36,836 nucleotides of DNA from Pseudomonadota bacterium (GCA_005804885.1 SYOX01000001.1:1-36836), one strand, 5' to 3'. Counted from the stretch's first letter, positions 7,165-20,275 are shown. Made by a program: numbers and translations. The notes: generated by a model not told the origin, from the sequence alone.

Positions 7165-9372
7165 TCAGTTCGACGGCGGCCTGTTCAACCCGCTCGGCCC
7201 CAGCGGCTCATCCGCGCCTCGAGGGGCCGGCTTATCGCCGCCGGACCCGTCGGGCGGCGAGGGCCGGCGATCGTCGGCGCCCCTGTCCAGGCGCCGACGC
7301 GCCTCGTCGCCGACCTCGACGCCGATGACGCGCTGATCGGCGGGCAGATCGACGTCCTCGTCAGGGCGGCGCCACGCGCTGCCCTCCTCCTCCTCCGCAG
7401 ATCGCCTCAGCCGCCGCGGCCCGATCTCGCTGGCCACGGCGCTGGCCGCCTCCGCCTCCGGGTCCATCCCCTCGACCTCGCGGAAGTAGCGATCCATGAT
7501 CCCCATCGCCAGCGGCGCGGCCACCTTGCCGCCCGACCCGCCGTGCTCGACGAAGACCACCAGCACGATCCGCGGCGCCTCGACCGGCCCGTAGGCCACG
7601 AACCAGGAGTGATCGCGGTGCTCCAGGATGACCTCGCCGTCCTGGCCAAGCTGCATCTTGTCGAAGCCGCGCACCTGCGCCGTGCCGGTCTTGCCCGCCA
7701 GGTTCACGTAGCTCAGGTGGTGCTTGTACGCCGTCCCGCCGGGCTCGCTGACGACCGCCGTCATGCCGACGTCGATCTGATCGAAGAGCCTCGTCGGCAC
7801 CTCCAGCACGCTCCGACCCCTGGCCGGGTAGGTGAAGAGCACCGCCCCCTCGGCCGACTCGATCCGATCGACCAGCCGCGGGTAATGGAGCGTCCCCCGG
7901 TTGGCCAGCACCGCGAAGGACAGCGCCAGCTGAAGCGGCGTCACCTTCGTGTCGCCCTGGCCGACCGAGGTCGAGAGCGTAAAGCCGTGCTGGAAGCCCT
8001 CCGGCGAGTTCTTGCGGTGCCAGTCCTTCGTCGGCACCAGCCCCCGCTGCTCGCCGTTGATCCCCACCCCCGTCCGCTCCCCGAAGCCGAACATGTAGGC
8101 GTACTGCGCCAGCGTGTCCATGCCCAGCTTCTCGCCCAGCTTGTAGTAGTAGACGTCGCAGGAGTGCTTGAGCGAGTCGGTCAGGTCCACCAGCCCGTGC
8201 CCGCCCCGGTTCCAGCAGTGGAAGCGGCGGCCGCCGAACTCGTAGAAACCATTGCACCGCAAGGTCTCGTCCGGCTGGATGAAGCCCTCGTGGAGCGCCG
8301 CCAGCGCCGTGACCAGCTTGAAGGTCGAGCCCGGGAAGTAGGTCTTGACCGTCTTGTCGATCATCGGCTTGAAGGGATCCTTGTCGCTCTGGATCTTCTC
8401 CTCGACGCTCAGGCGGCCCGTCCAGCTGTTCGGGTTGAAGGTCGGCTTGGACAGCAGCCCCAGCACCGAGCCGTCGCGCGGATCGATCGCCACCGCCGCC
8501 CCCGAGGCGTGGGCCGCGAAGGCCTCCAGCATGATCTGCTGGAGCTCCATGTCGAGCGTCAACACGATGTTGCGGCCCGGCACGGGCTCCACGCGGCGGT
8601 AGTGGCCCAGGAGCTCCTCGGCCACGTCCTCGCCTTGCGGCATGCCCCTGGCGTCCACGACCTCGCGCGAAAACCCGGGGCTGCCCCGCAAGATCGGCTC
8701 CGAGGCCCGCTCCAGCCCCGTGCGCCCGACGTAGTCGCCCGGCCTGTAGCCGAACTCGCCCAGCCGGGCGAGCTCCTCGGACGTCACCTCGTTCATGAAG
8801 CCCAGCGTGTGCGACGCCAGCTCGTTGAAGGGGTAGTAGCGGTGGGCCCGCGTCTGGACCGAGACGCCCGGCAGGCGCAGCTGGTGGGTCTCCAGCAGCG
8901 CCACCTGATCGCGCGACACGTCGCGCCGCGCCACGAAGGTCCTGTTGCCCGCGCCGGCCAGCTGGCGCTGGATCCGGTTGACGTCCGACTGCGCCAGGTT
9001 CAGGAAGGTCCGCAGCAGCTCGAGCGCCTCCGGCTCCCCCTTGAAGTGGATCGGGTCGACCACCACGTCGTAGGCCACGCGGTTGTCCGCGATCACGGCC
9101 CCGGTGCGATCGAAGATCAACCCCCGATCCGCCGGGATCTCCACCGTCCGCACGAGGTTGTTGCGCGCCTTGCGCCCCATCTCGTCCGCGTCGAGCACCT
9201 GGATCTGCCAGAGCCGTCCGACGATGGCCAGGAAGGGCATCAGGAAGGCCAGCAGGAGCCACCAGACGCGCGTCTGGTAGGCCTCCAGCTCGCTCCGACC
9301 GTTGAGCCGGGCGATGTCGTTCTGGACCTGGCGACCGCCCCCCTTGTCTTGATTTTTAAAGCCGATTGACAC
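7165..9372 (-). CDS. mrdA: Penicillin-binding protein 2 (elongasome transpeptidase)
   Basis: Class B transpeptidase that cross-links side-wall peptidoglycan with RodA, anchored by one N-terminal membrane helix (about residues 36-57 from GTG 9372). The pedestal domain has ADRGLIFDRTG. The transpeptidase domain has PGSTFK (Ser349 nucleophile), the SCD motif near 404 and AGKTGTAQ near 560. About 80 residues beyond the last conserved segment form a charged Arg/Asp/Pro-rich tail. The start is uncertain: GTG 9372 has GGTGG seven bases upstream and gives 735 residues. A TTG at 9435 is possible but has an ill-spaced site. The gap of about 200 bases to mreD is long for an operon and holds a probable promoter. 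Confidence 0.95.
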   Translation of the reverse strand: MSIGFKNQDKGGGRQVQNDIARLNGRSELEAYQTRVWWLLLAFLMPFLAIVGRLWQIQVLDADEMGRKARNNLVRTVEIPADRGLIFDRTGAVIADNRVAYDVVVDPIHFKGEPEALELLRTFLNLAQSDVNRIQRQLAGAGNRTFVARRDVSRDQVALLETHQLRLPGVSVQTRAHRYYPFNELASHTLGFMNEVTSEELARLGEFGYRPGDYVGRTGLERASEPILRGSPGFSREVVDARGMPQGEDVAEELLGHYRRVEPVPGRNIVLTLDMELQQIMLEAFAAHASGAAVAIDPRDGSVLGLLSKPTFNPNSWTGRLSVEEKIQSDKDPFKPMIDKTVKTYFPGSTFKLVTALAALHEGFIQPDETLRCNGFYEFGGRRFHCWNRGGHGLVDLTDSLKHSCDVYYYKLGEKLGMDTLAQYAYMFGFGERTGVGINGEQRGLVPTKDWHRKNSPEGFQHGFTLSTSVGQGDTKVTPLQLALSFAVLANRGTLHYPRLVDRIESAEGAVLFTYPARGRSVLEVPTRLFDQIDVGMTAVVSEPGGTAYKHHLSYVNLAGKTGTAQVRGFDKMQLGQDGEVILEHRDHSWFVAYGPVEAPRIVLVVFVEHGGSGGKVAAPLAMGIMDRYFREVEGMDPEAEAASAVASEIGPRRLRRSAEEEEGSAWRRPDEDVDLPADQRVIGVEVGDEARRRLDRGADDRRPSPPDGSGGDKPAPRGADEPLGPSGLNRPPSN

Positions 9373-9536
9373 GCGATGGCCACCATACCCCGGAGGGTCC
9401 CGGGGAACTCGCCGCCACACCCGCGCGCTCAACAACCTTCATGAACGCAGGGTGCCTCGGACTCTCAACGGACGGCTCGCGACGGGATCCCGACAGGACC
9501 CCGGAGAAGGTGCCCTCCCTGGCACGCGACCCTCGC

Positions 9537-9566
9537 GCTATAGCACGCCGCCCAGAGGGCTGGCAA
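9537..9566 (-). promoter_or_regulatory. Candidate internal promoter for mrdA-rodA
   Basis: Minus strand TTGCCA (9566-9561), an 18-base spacer and TATAGC (9542-9537), with TGC just before the -10 box as in extended -10 promoters. It lies in the mreD-mrdA gap and would give a leader of about 160 bases, allowing PBP2/RodA expression apart from mreBCD. Confidence 0.5.
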
Positions 9567-9576
9567 GGCGACACCC

Positions 9577-10101
9577 TCAGCGGCTCCCGAGCGTCCCCAG
9601 GCTCCGGCTCTGGCGCGCCGTAAAGAAGCGGTCCACCCTGTCGAGGGCCCCCCAGGCCACCACCAGCCCCACGGGCGCCGCCAGCGCCGAGGGCAGCGCC
9701 CCGATGAAGAAGCCCGCCAGCGGCTCCCAGGGCGCCCCGCCGAGCATCGTGACCATCAGCGCCTCCAAGGTGATCAGGACCCCCGCGGCCACCACCGCCA
9801 CGCCCGTACGCACCAGCGCCGAGCGCCCGTCGAGCCGCTGCCCGCCGAGCTTGACGATGAAGAAGACCAGCGTGAGCGACAGCGCGTGCACACCCGGCGG
9901 CGAGCACCCGAGCAGATCCGCCCACCACGCCGCCGCCAGGACCCCCGCGCAGCCCACCACCCAGGGCGGCCTGAGCGCCAGAAAGACGACGATCCCCACC
10001 CCGACGTGCGGCAGCCACACGTCCAGGTTGAAGAGCTCCACCGCCAGCGCCTCGCCCAGCAGCAGCGCCAGGCAGACCGCGATGGTGATCAGCGTCTGCA
10101 T
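9577..10101 (-). CDS. mreD: Rod-shape membrane protein MreD
   Basis: A 174-residue inner-membrane protein with about five to six hydrophobic segments, the size and placement of MreD in mreBCD operons. Sequence identity in this family is low. The call rests on topology, the position three bases after mreC and before mrdA, and family-like segments such as the N-terminal ITIAVCLALLLGEALAVE and LPHVGVGIVVFLAL. It links MreC to the elongasome and modulates PBP2 activation (family knowledge). Confidence 0.85.
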   Translation of the reverse strand: MQTLITIAVCLALLLGEALAVELFNLDVWLPHVGVGIVVFLALRPPWVVGCAGVLAAAWWADLLGCSPPGVHALSLTLVFFIVKLGGQRLDGRSALVRTGVAVVAAGVLITLEALMVTMLGGAPWEPLAGFFIGALPSALAAPVGLVVAWGALDRVDRFFTARQSRSLGTLGSR

Positions 10102-10104
10102 CGA

Positions 10105-10959
10105 TCAGGGCCGGTAGCCGGCGGTGTTCTCGCCGGTGATGATGAAGACCTCTTCGAGGCGACCCGGATCGACCGTCGGCTCCACGATCGCCTGCTGCTC
10201 CAGCCCGAAGGCCTTGCGATCGACCCGGCTGACCTGCCCCACGAGCAGCTCCTGCGGGAACATCCCCCCCTTGCCGCTCGTCACGATCACGTCCGCCTCG
10301 GCGATCTCGTCCTTGCGCCTCAAGAAGGCCATCTGGGCCTCGTAGTCCTTGCGGTGACCCAGGCCCTTGATGACCCCGCGCGTCCGGCTGCGCTGCGTCA
10401 TGACGTCGAGCTTGCTGCGCGGGTCCGACACCAGCATCACGTCGGCGTACTCGTCGTTCACCTCGATGATCTGCCCCACCACCCCCTCGGTGCTCACCAC
10501 CGCCATCTGCGGCTTGAGCGTGATGTCCGCCGAGCGCGCGTCGATCTTGACCCGCAAGACCCGGAAGTAGGGCGTCACGTCCCGCCCGATGATCCGCGCA
10601 GGCCGCAACTTCAGATCCGGCCGACCGTCCTTGAACTTGAGCATCTGGCGCAGCCGCGCGTTCTCCTGAAGCACCCCGATCAGCCGCGCCCTCTCCTCCT
10701 CGTAGCGCGAGATCTGCTGGCGCAGCCGCTCGTTCTCCTGCTTCAGGTCGCGCAAGTCAACGTAGTCCTTCCAGAAATCCTCGACGAAGCCCAGCCCGGA
10801 CATGCCCCCCGCCTGCAGCGCGCCGACCCCCTGGATCAACACCCCGTCGACCGGGCCGCGCCCCGGCTTGCCCCGGCTCAAGGCGATGCTCGACGCCGGA
10901 AGGGCGAGCATGAGCACCACCAGCAGGTGGACCCGGAACCTGGCCAGCAGCTCCATCAT
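10105..10959 (-). CDS. mreC: Rod-shape-determining protein MreC
   Basis: A bitopic inner-membrane protein of about 284 residues whose periplasmic domain activates PBP2. After a short cytoplasmic start (MMELLARFRVHLL) comes one membrane helix. A coiled coil follows (DLRDLKQENERLRQQISRYEEERARL...ENARLRQML), then the beta-rich MreC core with ARIIGRDVTPYFRVLRVKID, GVVGQIIEV and SGKGGMFPQELLVGQVSRV. I chose ATG 10959 (or 10956), which fits the family N-terminus; a further in-frame ATG at 11010 would lie inside mreB. It lies between mreB (14-base gap) and mreD. Confidence 0.93.
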   Translation of the reverse strand: MMELLARFRVHLLVVLMLALPASSIALSRGKPGRGPVDGVLIQGVGALQAGGMSGLGFVEDFWKDYVDLRDLKQENERLRQQISRYEEERARLIGVLQENARLRQMLKFKDGRPDLKLRPARIIGRDVTPYFRVLRVKIDARSADITLKPQMAVVSTEGVVGQIIEVNDEYADVMLVSDPRSKLDVMTQRSRTRGVIKGLGHRKDYEAQMAFLRRKDEIAEADVIVTSGKGGMFPQELLVGQVSRVDRKAFGLEQQAIVEPTVDPGRLEEVFIITGENTAGYRP

Positions 10960-10972
10960 GAGAAAGTACCGC

Positions 10973-14180
<3,208 letters not shown>

Positions 14181-14233
14181 ACGACAGGTTGGCTCAGCGA
14201 AGGCTCCAGGCCCCTTCGACGCCCCCCAAGCGC

Positions 14234-14555
14234 CCAACGCTCGACGAACGCCCCACGCTCCTCGCACCGCCCCCCTGCGGGGGACGGGCTCGTCGGGTGG
14301 GGCTTGGATGCGAGGGGGGGCTGCGCCCGATGGGCGCAGGCCGGCGGGCGGACGAGAGCGGATCGAATGGCCGGAGCAGCGCGTCGAAGTGGGCCTGTGG
14401 ATTGTGGTTTTCACGTCCCCAGGTGTCGACATCGGTCGAGCGCTGGCCTGCGACCGCCAGGGCGCAGCCCACCCTGAGTTTCTAGCCCCACCCGACGAGC
14501 CCGTCCCCCGCAGGGGGGCGGTGAGAGGAGCGTGGGGCGTTCGTCGTGCGTGGGT
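14234..14555. repeat. Long near-perfect inverted repeat, arms of 66-71 bp
   Basis: Bases 14239-14304 are the reverse complement of 14484-14549 with two mismatches by my count, and the match extends weakly to about 14234/14554. Each arm contains a GC-rich core around CCCCCCTGCGGGGG. The 179-base interior holds a perfect small hairpin (CTGCGCCC GAT GGGCGCAG, 14321-14339) and no convincing gene. This accounts for the 443-bp gap between two convergent genes. It may be a miniature transposable element, two inverted copies of a dispersed repeat, or a very large terminator. Confidence 0.85.
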
Positions 14556-14623
14556 TTCGATCGTGACTTCACCGATCGAACCTGACCTGAACGACCCAGA
14601 GAGCCCGACGACGACGGACGACC

Positions 14624-17600
14624 TCACACGGGATCGCCCTGACCGCGACGGCGGATCCTGAGGCGAGCGAGCCCCGCCGCCAGCCCGAAGATCGCCCACC
14701 ACGGCGCGCCGACGCGCGCCGGACCCGCCAGCGCGCTGCAGACGCAGTCGCTGCCCGGCGGCGGGCTCCGGATCGAGGGCACATCGCCCGCGTCCGGCTC
14801 CTCCGCGTCCGGCTCCCCCTCCACGTCTGGGGGATCGACAGGGCCCGGCGCCGCGCGGCGGACGAGGTGCAGCGCCGGGGCGCCGTTGGCCTGCCCGTCG
14901 TTCACCAGCAGCGCCACCGTCCAGCCCACGGGCGTCGGATCGCGCGGCTCCCCGAAGGTCACCTCGGTCGAGGGCGACCCCGGCGCAAGGATCTCCCCCT
15001 GGCCCCGCGTCAGGCTCCAGGCCAGGCGCAGCGGCTGACCCTCGGGATCGACGCTGGCCGCGCTGTCAAAGGCGTGCGTCTCGCCCTGCGCCGCCCGGTC
15101 GGGGCCCTCGATCACGGCCTCGGGCAGCGCGTTGCCGCCAGGGATCAGCCGCACGATCGTCTCCGAGGCCGCCGAGGGGATGTCCCCGAAGTCCTCGTCC
15201 TGAGCCACGACCGTCAAGCGGATCGTGACCGCGACCTCCTGCGCGCCTGGCTCCACGACCTGAAGGACCCCCACCGACGACGCGCCGGGGTGCTCGGCGA
15301 CCTCGAAGCCCTCGACAGGATCGACGGCCTCCCAGACGAAGACCAGCGGGCGCGACAGGGGGTCGCTGCTCTGGCGGCCGTCGATGTAGGCCGCGGGCGC
15401 CTGGGCCTCAAGGGGCATCGCGACGCGCTGGGCGCCGCCGACCACCGCGACCGGGCGCAGCGTGTCGTCCAGCACCAACACCAGCGCCTCGGCCCGAGCC
15501 TCGTTGACGCCGTCCGACGCGCTCAACACGAAGGCGTGCGCGCCGACCTCCAGCGACACCCTGAGCTCAGCGCCTTCGCCAAGGACCACCTCGGCAGCGT
15601 CGGCCCGCGTCCAGCTCAAGGCCAGCGGTTGCCCCTCGGGATCGGTGACCTCCGCCGTGAGCGTCACCTCCGTGCTGACCCCGAGCGCCTCGACGACCCG
15701 AGGCGCCATGGGCGCGATCTGCGGCGGGAGGTTCTGAGCCGGCTCCACCACGACCTCCACGCGCTGGACGGCCCGCGCGCCGAAGCTGTCCTCGGCGAAG
15801 ACCCGGATGTCCGCAGCGCCCGCGTCCCCGATCCCCGTCTGCCACGAGAACTGCCCCGTGGCCGGATCGACCAGCGCCCCCGACGGGGCCGCCTCGATCC
15901 CGAAGTTGAGATCGTCGCCGTCAGGATCGGCGGCGCTCAAGGTGAAGGCCACCAGCTCGCCCTCGACCACCGCGATGGCCTCGACGGGCGCCAGCGAGGG
16001 GGCGTTGTTGGAGCGCACGATGACGTCGACGGCGCCCTCGGAGCTGGCGTAGGGGTCCGAGACGCGCAGCCGGAAGCGGAAGTTGGTCTCCTCGTCCAGC
16101 GCCGAGGGCACCGTCAGCGTCAAGGCCGACCCATCGACGCCCTCCATCTCCACCGCCGGCCCGGCGATCTGCGCCCAGGCGAAGGTGATCGGATCGCCGT
16201 CCGGGTCGCTGGAGCCGCCGCCGTCGAGGGTCAAGGTCGCGCCGGGCTCGACGAGCCGCTGCGAGGGCACCTCCACGATCGGCGGCCTGTTCCCCGGCGG
16301 CGCGCCGAGCGCGACCCGCAGCAGGTAATCCCCCTCGACCTCGTGGAAGCTGCCGTCAAAGTAACGGATGTCGCCGTGGCCGCTGACCATGACGCAGATC
16401 GTGCCATCGCCCCCGAAGAACCCCTCCAGGCGCGACATCACGAAGAGCCCGCCGTCGTCGTCGGCCGTGCGCAGATCAAAGACATCCCCGTCGCGCAGCC
16501 GCGCCAGCCCCAGCGTCGTGTCCGTAAAGGCGCCGCCGACCGGCTGCGTCTCGATCGAGAAGGTCATCCCGTCCCGGATGAAGAGCCGGATGTAATCGAC
16601 GTCGTGCGGCCCGTCGAGCCGACCCTCCCTCAACACCTCCAGCGCCTCGACGAAGGGCGCCGACCGGCAGTCGTTGTCCTGCGGCTCCCCCTCTCCCCCG
16701 GTCGGCACCGCCGTGATCGTGATCGTGTCCTCGACGCTGAGGAACTCGCCCTCGATCACCCGCAGCCCGAAGACAAGCTCCGTCGGCGCGTCCACCAGCG
16801 GCGCCTTGAACTCCACCGTCGGGCGATCAAAGCGCGACAGCGACACCGGCGGCCCCGAGCGCTGCACCCACCGCCACCCCAGCTCGACCTGATCCGGGTT
16901 CGTCGCCTCGCCGTCGAGCCGCACCCGCGCCCCCTCGGCCACGCTGCGATCCGGCCCGGCGAAGGGCTGCGCCCCGACCACGAAGCCCGGCTCCACCACC
17001 ACCCGCGCCTCGTCCTCCGACGTCAGCGCGCCGTCGCCCACCGACAGCGCGAAGCGCAGCGTCGTCGGCGCCTCGACGTCGGGCGCCTGGAAGATCGCCA
17101 GCGACTGGGCGCTGTTGACCAGCGCCACCGGCGGCCCCTCGACCTGCCGCCAGGCGAAGGTCAGCGGATCGCGCTGCGCGTCGTCGCTCTGGCGACCGTC
17201 GAGCCTCACCAGCCTCCCCGAGGACGCCACCTGATCCTCCCCCGCCCTGGCCACGGGCGCCGTGTTGAAGCCCGCCCCGACGATCGTCAGCCCGAAGATC
17301 CCCGCGGCCCTCCCCCCGCTCCCGTCAAAAACGAAGTCACTGAAGGCACTTACAGCGACACAATGGACCCCCGCCTGCGCCGCGGTGAAGGTCAGCCGGC
17401 TGAAGGTCCCAAGCCCCTCGTCGTCGTTGGAGACCAGCACCGCCCCCTCGGGCGTCACGATCCCGAGGGTCGTGTCCAGGGTCTCGCCCCCGCGCCCGAA
17501 GGTCTCCACCTCGATGCGCTCGTTGACGCCGAGCGCCACCGCGACGAAATCCACGTCGTGGATCGCCTCCAGCTCGCCGTCCACGGTGTAGGGCAGCGCC

Positions 17601-20275
17601 ACCTGCGGCGCGGTCGAGCAGCGGTTGTTGGCCGGCTCCCCCGGGCCCTCGAAGGGCGGCTGGACCACCACCCGCACCGGATCGGGCTGGCTCAAGAAGA
17701 GCCCGTCGCTCACGATCAATTCGAAGAGCAGCTCGACGGGCTCGGCGCCCTCGACCACCGGCGCGTCGAAGGACGCCCTGGCCTGCTCCTGGCCCGCGAT
17801 CACCACCTCGGGGCCGCCGGCCTGACGCCACGCGAAGGACAGCGGCTCCCCGCCGGGGTCGCTGCCCGAGCCGACCAGCTGCACGTGCGCGCCGCTGGGC
17901 ACGACGCGATCGACCCCGGCGATCGCGCGCGGGATCGCCGAGTCGGCCACCTCCAGCTCGACCGTCATCAGCCGAGGGGCTGCGCCGGGCGCCGTCCCGT
18001 TGAGCACGCGAAAGGGGGCGAAGTAGAGATCGTTGGAGAGCCCCGAGGGATCCACCGTCGCCGTCACCACGTCGCCCGGCGCCACGCCCTCGCGCCGATC
18101 CAGCGCGATCCAGCCAGGCAGCTCGTCGATCTCCAGTTCGAAGGACGCCGGGCGACCGCTCGGGGCGGTGATCGGCAGAACCACCTGGATCGGCGCGTCG
18201 GACTCCAGCAGCCTCAGGCGCACCACGCGGCCGACCTCCAGCAGCGCCGGGGCCTCCTGGGCGGGGAGCAGGCTGTGCGACGAGGCCAGCGAGAAGGCCT
18301 GCGGGCGGCCCCCGAAGGGCTCGGCCGCCATCCTGACCTCCGCGCGCCACAGCCCGGCCGCCGCCTCGGCCCTCGGCACGACGATCTTCTCGACGTTGTC
18401 GCGCCGATTGGGGCCGTCGCGCAGCGCCGTCTCGCCCGGCCGATCCGCCTGGAGGCGCCAGGGGTAGCGCACCGGGGCCTCGCCAGGGGGCAGCAGGACC
18501 AGATCGAGGTCGTTGACCAGCGCGGGCGTCCGATCGTCCACGCCGCCGTTGTTGACCTCCCCGGGCGGGTCGGTCCACACCAGCGTCAGCGTGATCTCCT
18601 CCTCGCCGCTGGCCTCGAAGGTCCAGGCGCGCGCCCCCTGCTCGACGAGATCGTTGACCTGCCGACCCGGATCCTGGAGCGCCGCCTCGACGTGCCGCGC
18701 CGCGCCGCGCGCGTCCACCAGCCCGAAGCCCAGGCGATGATCCGGGCGGCCCTGCCCGTGCGGCGAGCGCGCGGTCTGGATCAGGACGGCCTTGACCTCG
18801 GCCGCCGTCGGCGTCGCGCCCCCTCTGGCCCGCCCGTACTGCTCCAGCAACAGGCCGATGATCCCCGTCACGGTCGGCGTCGCCATGCTGGTGCCGGAGA
18901 ACGTCAGGTAGGACTCGTCGTCCGCGATCCCGGTCGAGACAAGATCCTGGCCGTTGGCCGCCAGATCCGGCTTGATCCGGCCGTCATCAGCAGGCCCGTA
19001 GCTCGTAAAGGAGGTCGGCCTCACCTGATCCGCGGCCTCGGGGCCCCCCGGCAGATCGTGGACCGCGCCGACGATGATGAGGTTCTTGGCCAGCGAGCCC
19101 GTCGCGATGCAGTCAAAGCCGCTGCCGCAGTCCACCGGGCGAGCCTGATCCGCGACCCCCTGGCCGTTCCCGTTGTCGTTGCCGGCGGCCTTGAGCCAGA
19201 TCGCGTCCGTCGCGTAGACCACCTCGTCCGAGCGCCGCGCGCCCTGATCGTACTTCCCGAAGCCACGGTTCCCGCCCCAGATCCACTGCTGGCCGTCGAA
19301 GAACCACCCCAGGTTGTGCCCGTAGGAGTGGTTCGAGGCCGTAAACGTGTGGCCGTTGTCCGCCATCTTCTGCACGGCGTCGCCCGAGAAGTTGAAGGCG
19401 ATCAGCCGGGCCTCGTAGGCCATCCCGCGCGCCTCGCCTCGCACGACCCCCGCCCCGATCATCGTCCCCGAGACGTGCGTGGCGTGCTCCGCCAGCGCAT
19501 CGCCGCCGTCGCGGTAGCTCACCCGCCCCCCGAAGTCCCGATGCGTCAGCCGCACCGGCCCGTTGTCGATCAGCCCCAGCGTCAGGCCGCGCCCCGTCAG
19601 CCCCAACCCGAGATCGCCATCCGGGTGCAGGCCGTCGACCCCGCTGGTCGCGCGGCTCTCCGCGTTCATCGGCACCGACTCCCCCTCGGGCGCCCACGAC
19701 ACCGGCTCGGGCGAGATCGTCAGCGCCGCCCTGACCCTCGGATCGCCGGCCAGCGCCTCGACGCTCGCCTTGACCCCCCGCGCCTGGATCGCCCCGCCAA
19801 AGCGCAGCGGCCCCGTCGCCTTGAGCCCGTGCCTTGTCAACAGCGCCTCGGCCTGCGCCGCGCCCTCCACGAGCACCAGCGCCTCAACCTCCACCACCTC
19901 CCGCTCGCCCGCGCCCGCCAGCCGCTCGCGCAGCCCCGCGTCCATCTTCTCCGCGGCCAGCGGCCTGTGGACCTCGAAGCCCGGCGGGATGGGCCTGTCC
20001 GGCGACCGCAACGCCACATGGACGCCCGGCCCGCGCCTGCCCACGACCTCCAGCCCCGCAGCCCTCAAGGCCCCCTCCGACGCCCCCCGCCGCGCGGTCA
20101 ACCAGAGCTGCTCCACCCCCTCCTGCCCAAGCGCCTCCGTGCCGACCTCGACGCCCTGGCCGCCCCTCGATCCCTCGCCTGGATCATCGCAGCCCGACGC
20201 GGCGCAGACGACCAGCCCGACCCCGGCCAGGGCTCGGATCATTCGAATCTTTCGGAGCGTGCGAATGGACTTCAC
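14624..20275 (-). CDS. Giant secreted subtilisin-family (S8) protease with PKD-like, pre-peptidase and MYXO-CTERM-like regions
   Basis: A 1883-residue protein starting at GTG 20275, five bases after GAGGTGACC. The N-terminal signal ends in a possible lipobox (AASGC, Cys29). The S8 domain has Asp237 in LIDNG, His267 in THVSGT, the oxyanion Asn366 in AAGNDNG and Ser463 in SGTSMATP, so the triad is complete. Beyond it are a beta-sandwich region, several PKD/REJ-like modules (repeated pattern of R.DG..S.D....P..F.W.Q..GP), at least two pre-peptidase C-terminal-like domains (NNRCSTAP...DVDFVAV and DNDCRSAP...DVDYIRL) and cadherin-like modules. The C-terminus (from about 1842) has a CVC pair, a hydrophobic segment and IRRR, resembling MYXO-CTERM surface-sorting tails. 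It probably digests proteins at the cell surface or outside. Confidence 0.93.
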   Translation of the reverse strand: MKSIRTLRKIRMIRALAGVGLVVCAASGCDDPGEGSRGGQGVEVGTEALGQEGVEQLWLTARRGASEGALRAAGLEVVGRRGPGVHVALRSPDRPIPPGFEVHRPLAAEKMDAGLRERLAGAGEREVVEVEALVLVEGAAQAEALLTRHGLKATGPLRFGGAIQARGVKASVEALAGDPRVRAALTISPEPVSWAPEGESVPMNAESRATSGVDGLHPDGDLGLGLTGRGLTLGLIDNGPVRLTHRDFGGRVSYRDGGDALAEHATHVSGTMIGAGVVRGEARGMAYEARLIAFNFSGDAVQKMADNGHTFTASNHSYGHNLGWFFDGQQWIWGGNRGFGKYDQGARRSDEVVYATDAIWLKAAGNDNGNGQGVADQARPVDCGSGFDCIATGSLAKNLIIVGAVHDLPGGPEAADQVRPTSFTSYGPADDGRIKPDLAANGQDLVSTGIADDESYLTFSGTSMATPTVTGIIGLLLEQYGRARGGATPTAAEVKAVLIQTARSPHGQGRPDHRLGFGLVDARGAARHVEAALQDPGRQVNDLVEQGARAWTFEASGEEEITLTLVWTDPPGEVNNGGVDDRTPALVNDLDLVLLPPGEAPVRYPWRLQADRPGETALRDGPNRRDNVEKIVVPRAEAAAGLWRAEVRMAAEPFGGRPQAFSLASSHSLLPAQEAPALLEVGRVVRLRLLESDAPIQVVLPITAPSGRPASFELEIDELPGWIALDRREGVAPGDVVTATVDPSGLSNDLYFAPFRVLNGTAPGAAPRLMTVELEVADSAIPRAIAGVDRVVPSGAHVQLVGSGSDPGGEPLSFAWRQAGGPEVVIAGQEQARASFDAPVVEGAEPVELLFELIVSDGLFLSQPDPVRVVVQPPFEGPGEPANNRCSTAPQVALPYTVDGELEAIHDVDFVAVALGVNERIEVETFGRGGETLDTTLGIVTPEGAVLVSNDDEGLGTFSRLTFTAAQAGVHCVAVSAFSDFVFDGSGGRAAGIFGLTIVGAGFNTAPVARAGEDQVASSGRLVRLDGRQSDDAQRDPLTFAWRQVEGPPVALVNSAQSLAIFQAPDVEAPTTLRFALSVGDGALTSEDEARVVVEPGFVVGAQPFAGPDRSVAEGARVRLDGEATNPDQVELGWRWVQRSGPPVSLSRFDRPTVEFKAPLVDAPTELVFGLRVIEGEFLSVEDTITITAVPTGGEGEPQDNDCRSAPFVEALEVLREGRLDGPHDVDYIRLFIRDGMTFSIETQPVGGAFTDTTLGLARLRDGDVFDLRTADDDGGLFVMSRLEGFFGGDGTICVMVSGHGDIRYFDGSFHEVEGDYLLRVALGAPPGNRPPIVEVPSQRLVEPGATLTLDGGGSSDPDGDPITFAWAQIAGPAVEMEGVDGSALTLTVPSALDEETNFRFRLRVSDPYASSEGAVDVIVRSNNAPSLAPVEAIAVVEGELVAFTLSAADPDGDDLNFGIEAAPSGALVDPATGQFSWQTGIGDAGAADIRVFAEDSFGARAVQRVEVVVEPAQNLPPQIAPMAPRVVEALGVSTEVTLTAEVTDPEGQPLALSWTRADAAEVVLGEGAELRVSLEVGAHAFVLSASDGVNEARAEALVLVLDDTLRPVAVVGGAQRVAMPLEAQAPAAYIDGRQSSDPLSRPLVFVWEAVDPVEGFEVAEHPGASSVGVLQVVEPGAQEVAVTIRLTVVAQDEDFGDIPSAASETIVRLIPGGNALPEAVIEGPDRAAQGETHAFDSAASVDPEGQPLRLAWSLTRGQGEILAPGSPSTEVTFGEPRDPTPVGWTVALLVNDGQANGAPALHLVRRAAPGPVDPPDVEGEPDAEEPDAGDVPSIRSPPPGSDCVCSALAGPARVGAPWWAIFGLAAGLARLRIRRRGQGDPV

